DNA of 64,000 nucleotides, taken from G020354785 sp964521285 (GTDB taxonomy: Bacteria; Bacteroidota; Bacteroidia; Bacteroidales; UBA10428). The first letter of the stretch is position 1; each line of letters begins with the position of its first letter. Below the pieces are notes generated by a model, which saw nothing but the letters and a program-made list of their open reading frames with translations, was not told where the DNA came from and did no database searches. The DNA lies in the NCBI GenBank assembly GCA_964521285.1, contig CAZFQS010000001.1:186001-250000 (forward strand). Reading direction: 5' to 3'. Made by a program: the position numbers and the translations under genes. Positions 24,493 through 32,880 of the stretch are shown here, one piece after another.

Positions 24493-25317
24493 CTAATTAA
24501 AATCTTTACCCAATGATGCAACAAACCTCTTAAAAACTTTCACTATTGCCAGCATTATAACAAGTGTAAATACAATTGACGCCCCGCTGGGGATATCAAG
24601 ATAAAAAGCACCTAACAATCCGGCAATTAATCCTATAAATCCGAATAATACCGAATATAATATAATTTTCTTATAATTCATTGTCAAGGTATTTGCTATA
24701 TTCTGCGGAATGGTCAGTAATGCAAGTACAAGAATTATTCCAACAACCTTAATATTTATTACTACAGTTAAAGCAACAAGGCTAATCAACAAATAATTAA
24801 AGAATTGAATGGGTATATTCTTTATCCGGGCAAATTCCTCATCGAAAGATATATAAAGAATTATATTAACAAACAGTGCAAAGACCAGCACAATAACTGA
24901 GGTCAATATTACCATAAAAAGAATATCATGAGCAGAAACAGTAAGAATATTACCAAACAAATAGCTCATTAAATTAGGAGCATAACCGGGTGTAATATAA
25001 ATAAATATTATGCCTGTGGCCATGCCAAAGGCCCATAACATTGCAATTACGGAATCGTTTCTCAGCTCGGCCTTTTTTGTAAAGTACTCCACCCCCAGGG
25101 CAGAGATCACCGCAAAAATTGCTGCTCCGAGTATAGGGTTTATTCCCAGGAAATATCCAATTCCTATTCCTCCAAATGAAGCATGTGTAATTCCTCCACT
25201 CATAAATACAATTCTGCGCGAAACAATATAGGTGCCTATCAAGCCACATGATATACTTGCAAGAACTGCTGCCAGAAGGGCATTAATAAAAAACTCATTT
25301 TCAAAAAGCTCTGCCAT
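24493..25317 (-). CDS. znuB: Zinc/manganese ABC transporter permease (ZnuB/MntB type)
   Basis: The 274-residue protein has eight or so hydrophobic helices over its length and the metal-type ABC-3 permease signature: 'SRRIVFMSGGITHASFGGIG' near the start, the 'ALLTIPQNIANTLTMNYKK' segment (about 205-225) and the end 'GASIVFTLVIMLAIVKVF'. It forms the inner-membrane channel with the ATPase encoded ten bases upstream and receives metal from the lipoprotein SBP. Belonging to the zinc rather than manganese group is a context guess (see the SBP). It is the last gene of the operon yidD-SBP-ATPase-permease. Confidence 0.92.
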   Translation of the reverse strand: MAELFENEFFINALLAAVLASISCGLIGTYIVSRRIVFMSGGITHASFGGIGIGYFLGINPILGAAIFAVISALGVEYFTKKAELRNDSVIAMLWAFGMATGIIFIYITPGYAPNLMSYLFGNILTVSAHDILFMVILTSVIVLVFALFVNIILYISFDEEFARIKNIPIQFFNYLLISLVALTVVINIKVVGIILVLALLTIPQNIANTLTMNYKKIILYSVLFGFIGLIAGLLGAFYLDIPSGASIVFTLVIMLAIVKVFKRFVASLGKDFN

Positions 25318-25326
25318 GACCTGATA

Positions 25327-26076
25327 TTATTTATGATCTTTCAATACCCTGTGGGGAACTGTTCCATGAGTAATTAAGTCAATCGGACAGTTATAAGCCT
25401 TTAAAATCTCATTATTTATTTCATTTGAGGGATGGTAATGCAATTGCTTATTTACACAGGCAATTGTTTTAACATAAGATGATATCATTCCCGCATCGTG
25501 AGATACTACTAATATTGCCATTTTTTTATTAAGCTCTTTTAGATTATTGAAAAGCTCACCCTCAAATACCTGGTCAACATAAGTACCGGGCTCATCAAGA
25601 AGTAAAAGCTGCGGAGATGATATAATTGCCCGGGCCAGTAATGTTCTTTGTGTCTCACCCCCTGAAAGTTCACCAAATGCTTTATGCCGTAGCCCCGGGA
25701 TACCCATTTTTATCAATACTTCGTTAGCTTTATCTTTTTCCTTTTTTGAATAACTTCTCACTATATTTCTCTTCTGTAGTAGTCCGGATAACACCACCAG
25801 CTCAACCGAGATTGGAAATTTTTTATCCGCTGAAAACTGCTGGGGAAGATACCCTATATTAAACATTTTATCTCCGTCTGGCAGATTATATTTAATACTT
25901 CCTTCAGATGGTTTTACTAATCCGAGTATTACCTTTAAAAGGGTTGTTTTACCTCCGCCGTTAGGCCCTATAATTCCAATAAAATCATTATTGAATATAG
26001 ATAAATGAATACTCTCTAATGCAATTAATCCGTTATATCCGGCAGTCAGGTTCGTTATTTCAATAAGTTTCTGCAT
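25327..26076 (-). CDS. znuC: Zinc/manganese ABC transporter ATP-binding protein
   Basis: I start at the ATG at 26076, giving 249 residues; TTG at 26079 is the codon before it. The stop of the upstream SBP gene overlaps this ATG by one base (TGATG). Motifs are Walker A GPNGGGKT (about 37-44), 'YLPQQFSADKKFPISVEL' (Q-loop region typical of ZnuC/MntB), signature LSGGE, Walker B 'LLLLDEP' and switch histidine 'VVSHDAG'. It hydrolyses ATP to drive import through the permease encoded next. The Q-loop YLPQ is characteristic of metal-type importers. Confidence 0.92.
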   Translation of the reverse strand: MQKLIEITNLTAGYNGLIALESIHLSIFNNDFIGIIGPNGGGKTTLLKVILGLVKPSEGSIKYNLPDGDKMFNIGYLPQQFSADKKFPISVELVVLSGLLQKRNIVRSYSKKEKDKANEVLIKMGIPGLRHKAFGELSGGETQRTLLARAIISSPQLLLLDEPGTYVDQVFEGELFNNLKELNKKMAILVVSHDAGMISSYVKTIACVNKQLHYHPSNEINNEILKAYNCPIDLITHGTVPHRVLKDHK

Positions 26077-26957
26077 CAATACCGAGTATTAGATAAATTT
26101 TTCTGTAATTGTGCTGTTATATAAATTATCTGGTTTAGCAAGTCTTCATCAAGGGGATTTATTTTTATAATCTTCCCCTCAATTTCATGTGCGAGCACTT
26201 CTGCATTTTCAATATCGAACTGCTCCTGGATAAAAATAGTCTTTATATTCTCTTTTTCAGCTAAATTAACTAATTGTTTTAAATGATAAGGTGAAGGGGC
26301 CTTCCCTTCGTGCTCAACAGATATTTGAATAAGCTCATAATCCCGCGCATAATAAGTAAGTGCAGGGTGATAAATAAAAAATTTCCTGTTATTTAGTTTT
26401 GATAATGACTTCTTTATTTCCCTGTCCAGGCTGTCAAGTTCCTCCAAAAAGCTATAATAGTTATGTTTATAAATGAGGCTATCAGAAGGAATAATTTCTT
26501 TTAATGCCATGTACATATTACGACAAATAATTTTAATTTCTTTTGGTGACAGCCATATATGGGGATCAGCATTAATACTTTTATTGTCTTTATTGCTATT
26601 ATGATGTTCACTATAAATTAATTCTATGCCTGAAGAAAGATCAAATACCGGCATTGATTTATTGAATGATGTTATTTTTTTTATCCATGCGTTTTCAAAT
26701 CCCAGGTTTCCTGTCATAAAATAAGCTTTTGATTTACTCAATTGCTGTAGCTGGCGGGGCGAAGGATCATATGTGGCCGGACTTGCTCCCGGAGGTATCA
26801 TAATATTTATCTCAAACCTGCTACCGGCTATTTTCTGAAGTAAGTATCTATGGGGTAAAATGCTTGCAGTTATTACAGGTTTGTCTTCATTATTACTATC
26901 TGTCCTGCACCCAAATACAAAAAAAAGAGCAAATAATATTACTGAATTTACTTTCAT
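26076..26957 (-). CDS. znuA: Zinc/manganese ABC transporter substrate-binding lipoprotein
   Basis: The 293-residue protein has a lipoprotein signal (ALFFVFGC, cysteine at about 17). The cluster A-I (metal) binding-protein pattern is clear: 'VITASILPHRYLLQKIAGSR' with a metal-ligand histidine, 'MIPPGASPATYDPSPRQLQQ', 'ADPHIWLSPKEIK' with the second histidine, 'FIYHPALTYYARDY' with the third, and an acidic ligand around 'EHEGKAPSP'. A short histidine-containing loop (SEHHNSN, about 115-121) is mildly in favour of zinc, since ZnuA proteins have His-rich loops, but manganese or other metals are not excluded. Its start overlaps the yidD stop by four bases (ATGA). The protein would be tethered to the outer face of the inner membrane. 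Confidence 0.9.
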   Translation of the reverse strand: MKVNSVILFALFFVFGCRTDSNNEDKPVITASILPHRYLLQKIAGSRFEINIMIPPGASPATYDPSPRQLQQLSKSKAYFMTGNLGFENAWIKKITSFNKSMPVFDLSSGIELIYSEHHNSNKDNKSINADPHIWLSPKEIKIICRNMYMALKEIIPSDSLIYKHNYYSFLEELDSLDREIKKSLSKLNNRKFFIYHPALTYYARDYELIQISVEHEGKAPSPYHLKQLVNLAEKENIKTIFIQEQFDIENAEVLAHEIEGKIIKINPLDEDLLNQIIYITAQLQKNLSNTRY

Positions 26958-27247
26958 AAGACAACCTGATTCTGGTTCAATGGCTTTTTCTTTGGTTTCA
27001 ACTTTTTTAAAGGTACAGGATCATAACCATGTGTGCCCCAGGGATGACAGCGTATCACTCTTCTGAACGCCAGCCACCCCCCTTTAAAAATACCATGTGT
27101 CTTTAAAGCTTCAATGGCATAATTTGAACAAGTCGGTATATGCCTGCAGCTGGCAGGCATTAAAGGGGAAACAGTGTACTGGTAAATCTTTATTGGCAAG
27201 ATTAATACACTTATTAACAGACGCTTAAATATGCTGAAAATTTTCAT
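26954..27247 (-). CDS. yidD: Membrane protein insertion efficiency factor YidD
   Basis: I choose the ATG at 27247 (97 residues, MKIFSIFKRLL); the longer frame to 27295 adds 16 residues without family similarity. The YidD signature is complete: 'CRHIPTCSNYAIEALKTHG' and 'FRRVIRCHPWGTHGYDPVP', with three conserved cysteines. YidD is a small peripheral inner-membrane protein that helps YidC-dependent membrane insertion. It is usually found beside rnpA, rpmH and yidC, but here it sits directly ahead of a metal ABC importer, with a 4-base overlap to the binding-protein gene. The lysine-rich tail (KKLKPKKKPLNQ) is ordinary for the family. Confidence 0.95.
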   Translation of the reverse strand: MKIFSIFKRLLISVLILPIKIYQYTVSPLMPASCRHIPTCSNYAIEALKTHGIFKGGWLAFRRVIRCHPWGTHGYDPVPLKKLKPKKKPLNQNQVVL

Positions 27248-27339
27248 CAGACATATAATATTAATTCCCTGGAAATACTTCCTGGTTAAGTCCAATATTC
27301 AAGTGAAAATAATTAATGCAATTAAATTTGAAATTGCAA

Positions 27340-27750
27340 CTATTCACCCGCATATTCTACAAAATTCCGTTCTGTTTCATATAAAACAATTTTAAGCCCA
27401 AGGTTTTCATCAATCTTTGCCCGCAAAAGATTCCAGATAGCCACGGCTATGTTTTCAGCAGTTGGATTTGTATTCTTAAAATCTTCCACATCGACGTTAA
27501 GGTTTTTGTGATCATATCTTTTAATTATAGTCTCTTCGATAATACCCTTTAATATATTCATATCTATTACAAAACCTGTTCCCGGATTAACCTCTCCTGT
27601 CACCTTAACAATAAGATCATAGTTATGTCCGTGATAATTCGGATTACTGCAAACACCAAAGGTTTTTTCATTTTCAGCATCATCCCACCCTGGATTACAT
27701 AACCTGTGAGCAGCATTAAAATGGGCTTTTCTGCATACTGTTACACTCAT
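27340..27750 (-). CDS. queD: 6-pyruvoyl-tetrahydropterin synthase / QueD family protein
   Basis: The 136-residue protein matches the PTPS/QueD family. Zinc-ligand histidines are His15 (FNAAHRL), His40 and His42 (HGHNYDL), and the catalytic cysteine is Cys34 (FGVCSNPNYHGHN). The spacing C-x5-H-G-H and the N-P-N segment are closer to eukaryote-like PTPS than to E. coli QueD (shorter C-R-R-L-H-G-H). Either dihydroneopterin triphosphate conversion for queuosine, or another pterin product, is possible. No other queuosine gene is nearby to decide. It has its own well-formed promoter immediately upstream and is not part of the yidD operon (92 bases away). Confidence 0.88.
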   Translation of the reverse strand: MSVTVCRKAHFNAAHRLCNPGWDDAENEKTFGVCSNPNYHGHNYDLIVKVTGEVNPGTGFVIDMNILKGIIEETIIKRYDHKNLNVDVEDFKNTNPTAENIAVAIWNLLRAKIDENLGLKIVLYETERNFVEYAGE

Positions 27751-27761
27751 AACAATTAATT

Positions 27762-27793
27762 CAAACGTATTAAAATTATCATTTAAGTCAAAA
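27762..27793 (-). promoter_or_regulatory. Promoter of the PTPS/QueD gene, close to leaderless
   Basis: Read on the minus strand, TTTTG (27793-27789) is followed after exactly 19 bases by TACGTTTG (27769-27762), a perfect Bacteroidota -33/-7 pair. The start codon at 27750 is only 11 bases beyond the -7 box, so the mRNA leader would be very short. Confidence 0.6.
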
Positions 27794-27953
27794 TTAAAAC
27801 AATAAATCCAGATAAATTGTTCTTAATTGCAATAAACAGGTATCAATATTTTAAAATCCTGAGAACCCGGATTACTTTTAACATAATTTAACTATATTAT
27901 ATTTTTTTTAATTTCAAACCTTTATAGTTTTATATACAACCTGAATTACTAAT

Positions 27954-28778
27954 TTGAAGCCTCTATCAAATATATTGACTACATTATGCCTTTTATCAAT
28001 TTTCTTACCTGGCAACTCACAGACAGAGCATTTGGACCTATCAGAAAATCTGAAGGGCTCTATAATAGATGAAAAAACTCTTGGATACATTCCTCTGGCA
28101 CACATCTATAATGAAAGGACCCGTAAAACAAGTGTCTCTGATACCAGCGGTAATTTCAGGCTTAAAGTAAAAAATGGAGATACCCTGGTATTCTCGGCGA
28201 TTGGGTATTTTCTAAAAACAGTATATATTACAGATTCTTTATTGAAAGAAAAGACAGTTTTCATTGAACTGTTGCCGAGAACATATGAAATATCTGAAGC
28301 CAGAGTCTATGCACTGGGCACATATGAACAATTTAAGCAGAAAGTATTAGCCCTTAGACTGCCGGAAACAAGGACCGATAAATTGCGCAAATATTTGTAT
28401 GATCTTTCAAAAAAAACAGGAAAAGAGGTAAAATATCGGCAGGAAATGGATAAACTCACCCAGGGAGGAGTCCTTTATGCCATCCCTATACGTTCACCTG
28501 AAGAAATTGAGATGATTAAGCTGAAAAAGATACTTGAGAAGGAGAAAGTTCAGAAAATTATTGATGAAAAATTCAACAGGGAAATAGTGGCAGATGTAAC
28601 CGGACTAAAAGATGAAGATCTTACCGAATTCATTGTATTTTGTAATTTTAGCGAAAAATATTTACTGGATACAAACCCGTACGATATATTAATCAAGGTA
28701 CTTGAGAAACTTGAAGTATACAAGAAATTAAAAAACAGTGGCTATAACTATTATAACGAACGATTTAAATTTAGCTAA
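27954..28778 (+). CDS. Secreted protein with carboxypeptidase-regulatory-like domain
   Basis: The 274-residue product uses a TTG start at 27954 and has a signal peptide (about 1-22, ending PGNSQ). Residues 33-105 form a CarboxypepD_reg-like beta-sandwich ('LKGSIIDEKTLGYIPLAHIY', 'TSVSDTSGNFRLKVKNGDTLVFSAIGY'), the same module that precedes SusC plugs, but here it is not followed by a barrel. The remaining 165 residues are helical and charged without a recognised domain. This arrangement is common among Bacteroidota secreted or surface proteins of unknown function. It is divergent from queD and 35 bases before the dehydratase gene. Confidence 0.8.
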   Translation: MKPLSNILTTLCLLSIFLPGNSQTEHLDLSENLKGSIIDEKTLGYIPLAHIYNERTRKTSVSDTSGNFRLKVKNGDTLVFSAIGYFLKTVYITDSLLKEKTVFIELLPRTYEISEARVYALGTYEQFKQKVLALRLPETRTDKLRKYLYDLSKKTGKEVKYRQEMDKLTQGGVLYAIPIRSPEEIEMIKLKKILEKEKVQKIIDEKFNREIVADVTGLKDEDLTEFIVFCNFSEKYLLDTNPYDILIKVLEKLEVYKKLKNSGYNYYNERFKFS

Positions 28779-28813
28779 AATAAATTTACAAAGTCTGACA
28801 GAAAAATTACAAT

Positions 28814-29782
28814 ATGGCTGATGTTCCTTCATTTAAAGACATAGAAGCAGCTCATCTGAGAATTAACAGGTATATTCATAAAACACCTGTTTTAACATCA
28901 AATAGTATAAACAAGATGGTTAATGCGTATGTATTTTTCAAATGTGAAAACTTTCAGAAAGCAGGGGCTTTTAAATACAGGGGAGCCACAAATGCAGTAT
29001 TATCGTTAAGCAAAGATAAGGCAAAAAAGGGCGTGGCCACACATTCCTCAGGTAATCATGCTGCAGCCCTGGCCCTGGCAGCTAAAATGAGGAATATAAA
29101 ATGCCATATTGTAATGCCCGAAAATGCCATAACTGTTAAAATTGATGCTGTACGAAGCTATGGAGCTGAAATTACTTTCTGTAAGCCAACTTTAATATCG
29201 AGAGAACAAACCCTTAAAAAACTGATAAATAAAAATGGAGCAGTATATATTCCCTCATATAACTGTTTTGATGTTATTTGCGGCCAGGGAACTGCTGTAA
29301 AAGAACTTATTGAAGAAGTTACAGGCCTGCAGTATATTCTGATACCTGTTGGCGGCGGAGGTATTATCAGTGGTTCGGCAATTGCAGCAAAAGCAATTAA
29401 CCCCTCCATCAAAATTATTGGTGTCGAACCTGCAAACGCCGATGATGCTTACCGGTCATTTAAAAGCGGCAGGCTTGTCCCATCTGTAAATCCGAAAACA
29501 ATAGCTGACGGACTCCTAACTTCACTTGGCGACCTGACATTTGAAATTATAAGAAAAAAAGTAAATGATATTATTACAGTAACAGAAGAGTCAATAATTT
29601 ATGCTATGAAAATCATATGGGAACGCATGAAAATAATTATCGAACCCTCTGCAGCAGTAACATTGGCAGCAATATTAGAAAACAGGAATATATTTAAAGA
29701 TAAAAAAACAGGAGTTGTTCTAACCGGGGGAAATGTGGATCTGGCAAATCTACCATTTACTTTACTATCATCTCACAGGTAA
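28814..29782 (+). CDS. PLP-dependent serine/threonine dehydratase-family enzyme
   Basis: The 322-residue protein is a fold-type II PLP enzyme: Lys54 in 'QKAGAFKYRGATNAV' is the Schiff-base lysine, 'THSSGNHAAALAL' binds the substrate carboxylate, 'PVGGGGIISGSAIA' is the glycine-rich phosphate loop, and the C-terminus contains 'VLTGGNVDL'. No ACT/regulatory domain follows, so it is like catabolic threonine dehydratase (TdcB) or serine racemase rather than biosynthetic IlvA. Possible activities are L-threonine or L-serine deamination, or amino-acid racemisation; the sequence does not decide. It may be co-transcribed with the preceding secreted-protein gene (35 bases), but their functions look unrelated. 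Confidence 0.88.
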   Translation: MADVPSFKDIEAAHLRINRYIHKTPVLTSNSINKMVNAYVFFKCENFQKAGAFKYRGATNAVLSLSKDKAKKGVATHSSGNHAAALALAAKMRNIKCHIVMPENAITVKIDAVRSYGAEITFCKPTLISREQTLKKLINKNGAVYIPSYNCFDVICGQGTAVKELIEEVTGLQYILIPVGGGGIISGSAIAAKAINPSIKIIGVEPANADDAYRSFKSGRLVPSVNPKTIADGLLTSLGDLTFEIIRKKVNDIITVTEESIIYAMKIIWERMKIIIEPSAAVTLAAILENRNIFKDKKTGVVLTGGNVDLANLPFTLLSSHR

Positions 29783-29825
29783 CAGGATACGAATTTTTTT
29801 ATTATTAACAAGATATAATAGAAAA

Positions 29826-30749
29826 TTAACTTCTATTGCTCATCCTGAAAAGGGTTTCTTTTTCCTTTTTAGTAAGACTATCATAGCCTGATTTAGCTAT
29901 TTTATCCAGGATACGATCAATTTCTTCCTGTGTTTGCGCCTTATATTTGTTGTATTCCATGTCAGACATATCTTTAACAGAACGCTTATAGGATACTTTC
30001 ATTCTTTTCTTTCTCATCCTGAAAAGGGTGGCAATACTATCCAATATGCTGTTTAGTCCTTTCCCCAAATCTCTGCCTTTTCTGTATTGTTGTATAAAAA
30101 AGTAACCGTAAATTACCCCTCCCAGATGTGCAATATGTCCGCCTGCATTATATGAAGCAATCTGTAAGATGTCTGTAACAATAAAAAACAACGCAATGTA
30201 TTTTAATTTTACAGGTCCTATTATCGGTACATATACAGCATAATTTGGCACATAGAAACATATTCCCATTGCAATTGCCATAACACCAGCAGAGGCCCCT
30301 AGCATTTCAGATTGTTCTACATATGGACTTAACCCGGGAAATATATTGTAGAAGAAAATAAATAAAAATGCTCCTGAAAGGCCCCCCAAAATATAAGTAC
30401 TTAATAATTGCTTTTCACTCAAATACATAAGAAATATCCTGCCGAAAAGAAATAACCATATAAGATTAAACAGTATATGTAAAAAATTAAAATGAAGGAA
30501 CATATATGTAAAAATAGTCCACGGTTTGATTATTAATTTTGAAATATCAGCCGGTACCATCAGGTATGTTAAAAACTTAGTCTGAAAATATGCATTAATT
30601 TCAACTCTGCTTATACCCGCAGGATTGATCAAAACAAAAAGAATATACACTATGTTAATTATCAGAAAAATACCAAGATTAATATATATTAACCTGGTAA
30701 GAATACTACCCCTCTTAAAAGATTGCTTTATTTCATCAGATAATGACAT
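29826..30749 (-). CDS. Rhomboid family intramembrane serine protease (second of tandem pair)
   Basis: The 307-residue protein has six hydrophobic helices (about residues 20-230) and the rhomboid features: 'TIFTYMFLHFNFLHILFNLI' (H-x-x-x-N region with Asn), Ser153 in LGASAGVMA, and the histidine in GGHIAHLGG. The remaining cytoplasmic part (about 230-307) is a basic linker followed by 'MSDMEYNKYKAQTQEEIDRI', a Bacteroidota extension also seen in DUF6576-bearing rhomboids. It cleaves membrane helices of unidentified substrates. It is 36 bases downstream of another rhomboid gene on the same strand. Confidence 0.9.
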   Translation of the reverse strand: MSLSDEIKQSFKRGSILTRLIYINLGIFLIINIVYILFVLINPAGISRVEINAYFQTKFLTYLMVPADISKLIIKPWTIFTYMFLHFNFLHILFNLIWLFLFGRIFLMYLSEKQLLSTYILGGLSGAFLFIFFYNIFPGLSPYVEQSEMLGASAGVMAIAMGICFYVPNYAVYVPIIGPVKLKYIALFFIVTDILQIASYNAGGHIAHLGGVIYGYFFIQQYRKGRDLGKGLNSILDSIATLFRMRKKRMKVSYKRSVKDMSDMEYNKYKAQTQEEIDRILDKIAKSGYDSLTKKEKETLFRMSNRS

Positions 30750-30785
30750 TTCCTGATATTTTCATGAAAGTTATCATATAATTAA

Positions 30786-31640
30786 TTAATATACCTTAAA
30801 TTGGTTCTTCTTCCATATTAAAACAAGAATAAGCCCGAATAATGCCCCGCCTAAATGCGCAAAATGAGCTATATTATCACCTTTAAAATTTGCTACTCCA
30901 AAGAACAGTTCTAAAATTGCATATCCGGGGACAAGATACTTTGCCTTAATAGGAACGGGAAAAAAGATTAACATTAATTCAACATTCGGGAAAAGAACAG
31001 TAAATGCTGCCAATATCCCGAAAACAGCTCCGGATGCCCCTACAGTAACATTTTCGTTGACATGTATATTTACTATTGAACTGACAATACTCTTTGCTTC
31101 ATCAAAAAAGGCAGGATTATCGGGCTGATAAAACCAATTGTCCATAAAATTTAAAAGATTCTGTGATGGAGAGTTTATATATTTTTCGACTATATAATTA
31201 AATGTATCATAAGAGGGAGCACTAATAAATGAATCTGCTAAGTTAAGCAAAGCTGACATTTGTAAATGCAGGACAAAAGTATGAATAAAAGCTGCACCAA
31301 GTCCTGAAACAAAATACAGCAGCAAAAATTTCTTGCTGCCCAGAACATTTTCAAGAACCCTCCCAAACATCCAGAGTCCAAACATATTGAACAGGATATG
31401 AAATATTATAATTCTGTTCGTAAAAGGATTAATATAGGCATGCAAAAACATATGTGTTATGAACTGGTATGGTTTGAATGACTGAGACTTAAAATAAAAC
31501 AACCCGAAAATCTTATGTAAATCAAGTTGGAAGGTGAGCCATAAAAAAATACTTAAAACATATACTGCGATATTTATAATTAATAAATTCCTGACCACCT
31601 GTGTAGTGGATACGAACCTTCCTCTACCAAGACTATTCAT
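30786..31640 (-). CDS. Rhomboid family intramembrane serine protease (first of tandem pair)
   Basis: The 284-residue protein has rhomboid motifs 'QFITHMFLHAYINPF', 'FHILFNMFGLWMFGRVLE', the nucleophile in VGASGAVFG (about residue 203) and AHFAHLGGALFG with the catalytic histidine. Between the third hydrophobic region and the nucleophile helix it has an inserted, mostly polar segment of about 70 residues ('NYIVEKYINSPSQNLLNFMD' and 'NWFYQPDNPAFFDEAKSIV'), absent from the second rhomboid. The start is 'MNSLGRGRFVSTTQVVRNLL'. The two genes are adjacent and co-directional, suggesting an old duplication. Substrate unknown. Confidence 0.9.
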   Translation of the reverse strand: MNSLGRGRFVSTTQVVRNLLIINIAVYVLSIFLWLTFQLDLHKIFGLFYFKSQSFKPYQFITHMFLHAYINPFTNRIIIFHILFNMFGLWMFGRVLENVLGSKKFLLLYFVSGLGAAFIHTFVLHLQMSALLNLADSFISAPSYDTFNYIVEKYINSPSQNLLNFMDNWFYQPDNPAFFDEAKSIVSSIVNIHVNENVTVGASGAVFGILAAFTVLFPNVELMLIFFPVPIKAKYLVPGYAILELFFGVANFKGDNIAHFAHLGGALFGLILVLIWKKNQFKVY

Positions 31641-31769
31641 AAACTGTAAATGTTAATTATAAACTATTTAACACCACAAATATATTATTGTTTTGTATAA
31701 ATGTTTGTATTTATTTGAAATTTAAAATATAGCCTGAAAAATAAATAGGAAAGGCCTGCCTCCCGACAA

Positions 31770-32468
31770 TTAACTTAAAACGGCTTCATCGAGAAAGCTA
31801 AAATAGGAGTTGTCTGCCACAATAATATGATCAAGTAATTTGATATCCATAACTTCTGCTGCTTCTTTCAACTTTCTGGTTATTCCTATATCAGCCTCGC
31901 TGGGTTCGATATTACCGGAAGGATGATTATGACACAGGATAACAGATGATGCCAGTTTTTCTATTGCTTTTTTTAATATAATTTTCACGTCAATAACTGT
32001 TCCGGCTACCCCGCCCTGGCTTATTTTGTTTTTATCTATTACCTTATTCGATCTGTTTAACAGTATTACCCAGAATTCCTCATGTTGTAAGTCCGATATC
32101 AAAGGAAATATTACATTGTATGCATCCTTGCTGCTCTTAATTTTAGCCCATTCCAAAGAATGCGACAATTTCCTTCTCCGACCCAGTTCAAGAGCAGCAA
32201 TAATTGATATTGCTTTTGCTTTTCCAATACCTTTTTGCTTTTGCAGATCGTCAACTGAAAATTTCCCTAACAGATTTAAATTGTTTTCTGCCTTTATTAA
32301 AATATTCCTGGCCAGCTCAACGGCAGATATTTCCTTTGTACCCGAACCTATCAATAATGCTATTAATTCAGTATTAGTCAGACTTTGTATTCCTTTGGCA
32401 AGTAATCTTTCCCTTGGTCTGTCCTCAACTGCCCAGTTTTTTATACTTAGTTTCTGATATTTCCCCAT
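31770..32468 (-). CDS. radC: RadC family JAB/MPN-domain protein
   Basis: The 232-residue product has the RadC layout: N-terminal helix-hairpin-helix region (about 15-85, 'GIQSLTNTELIALLIGSGT' and 'LQKQKGIGKAKAISIIAALE') followed by the MPN/JAB metalloprotease-like domain with 'VILCHNHPSGNIEPSEADIG' (zinc ligands H-x-H and Asp). It is named for an early link to DNA repair, but the biochemical role is unresolved. Full length for the family (about 225 residues). It stands alone, 129 bases before the first rhomboid gene. Confidence 0.95.
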   Translation of the reverse strand: MGKYQKLSIKNWAVEDRPRERLLAKGIQSLTNTELIALLIGSGTKEISAVELARNILIKAENNLNLLGKFSVDDLQKQKGIGKAKAISIIAALELGRRRKLSHSLEWAKIKSSKDAYNVIFPLISDLQHEEFWVILLNRSNKVIDKNKISQGGVAGTVIDVKIILKKAIEKLASSVILCHNHPSGNIEPSEADIGITRKLKEAAEVMDIKLLDHIIVADNSYFSFLDEAVLS

Positions 32469-32880
32469 TCACTGATAATTCTGAACATAAACGGATGTCT
32501 ATAAAAATAAGCTTTATTATAATAAATAGATGGCATATTTTAAATATTTCAATTTATTTCTTATTGAATGGATGGATTTGCAGAGCAAATTTTCACAAAA
32601 CCGTTATCCAAAATAATTACTTTTTTGTTACATTTGTATACATAAAAATTAAATAACCTAATAATCATGTAGTTAACAATTTTGTGTAAAGCTATTTAAG
32701 TGCAGGTAACTATTTAGCAAAAAATTAAATTAGCTATATTGAAAAGAAAATCATAAAATATTTACTATATTCAAATTGTCTTGCATTTTGTATTGTTTAA
32801 GAAAAATATAATGTTATACTTTGATAATGAGAAAAAAAGGACATAATATAAGACTAACTAATAACTAATTATTACTAATT
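32469..32880. other. 412-base intergenic region with fasciclin-operon promoter
   Basis: This is the only gene-free stretch longer than 300 bases. It lies between radC (minus strand) and the first fasciclin gene (plus strand) and is very AT-rich. It contains a TACATTTG at 32629-32636 without a proper -33 box, a better -33/-7 pair at 32793-32823, and a short run of ACTAAT-type direct repeats just before the start codon (about 32852-32880). No ORF, tRNA or stable hairpin stands out. Confidence 0.7.
32793..32823 (+). promoter_or_regulatory. Predicted promoter of the fasciclin-SusCD block
   Basis: TTG at 32793-32795, then 19 bases, then TATACTTTG at 32815-32823, close to the Bacteroidota -33/-7 consensus with one extra base in the -7 box. 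The start codon at 32881 would be about 50 bases from the initiation site. Confidence 0.45.

Noticed and set aside
32026..32457. 143-residue plus-strand frame opposite radC
   Set aside because: It lies wholly opposite the well-supported radC gene and reads as a typical antisense shadow.
32629..32636. TACATTTG as the main promoter of the fasciclin operon
   Set aside because: It has no -33 partner at the right distance and would leave a 240-base leader; the 32793-32823 pair fits better.
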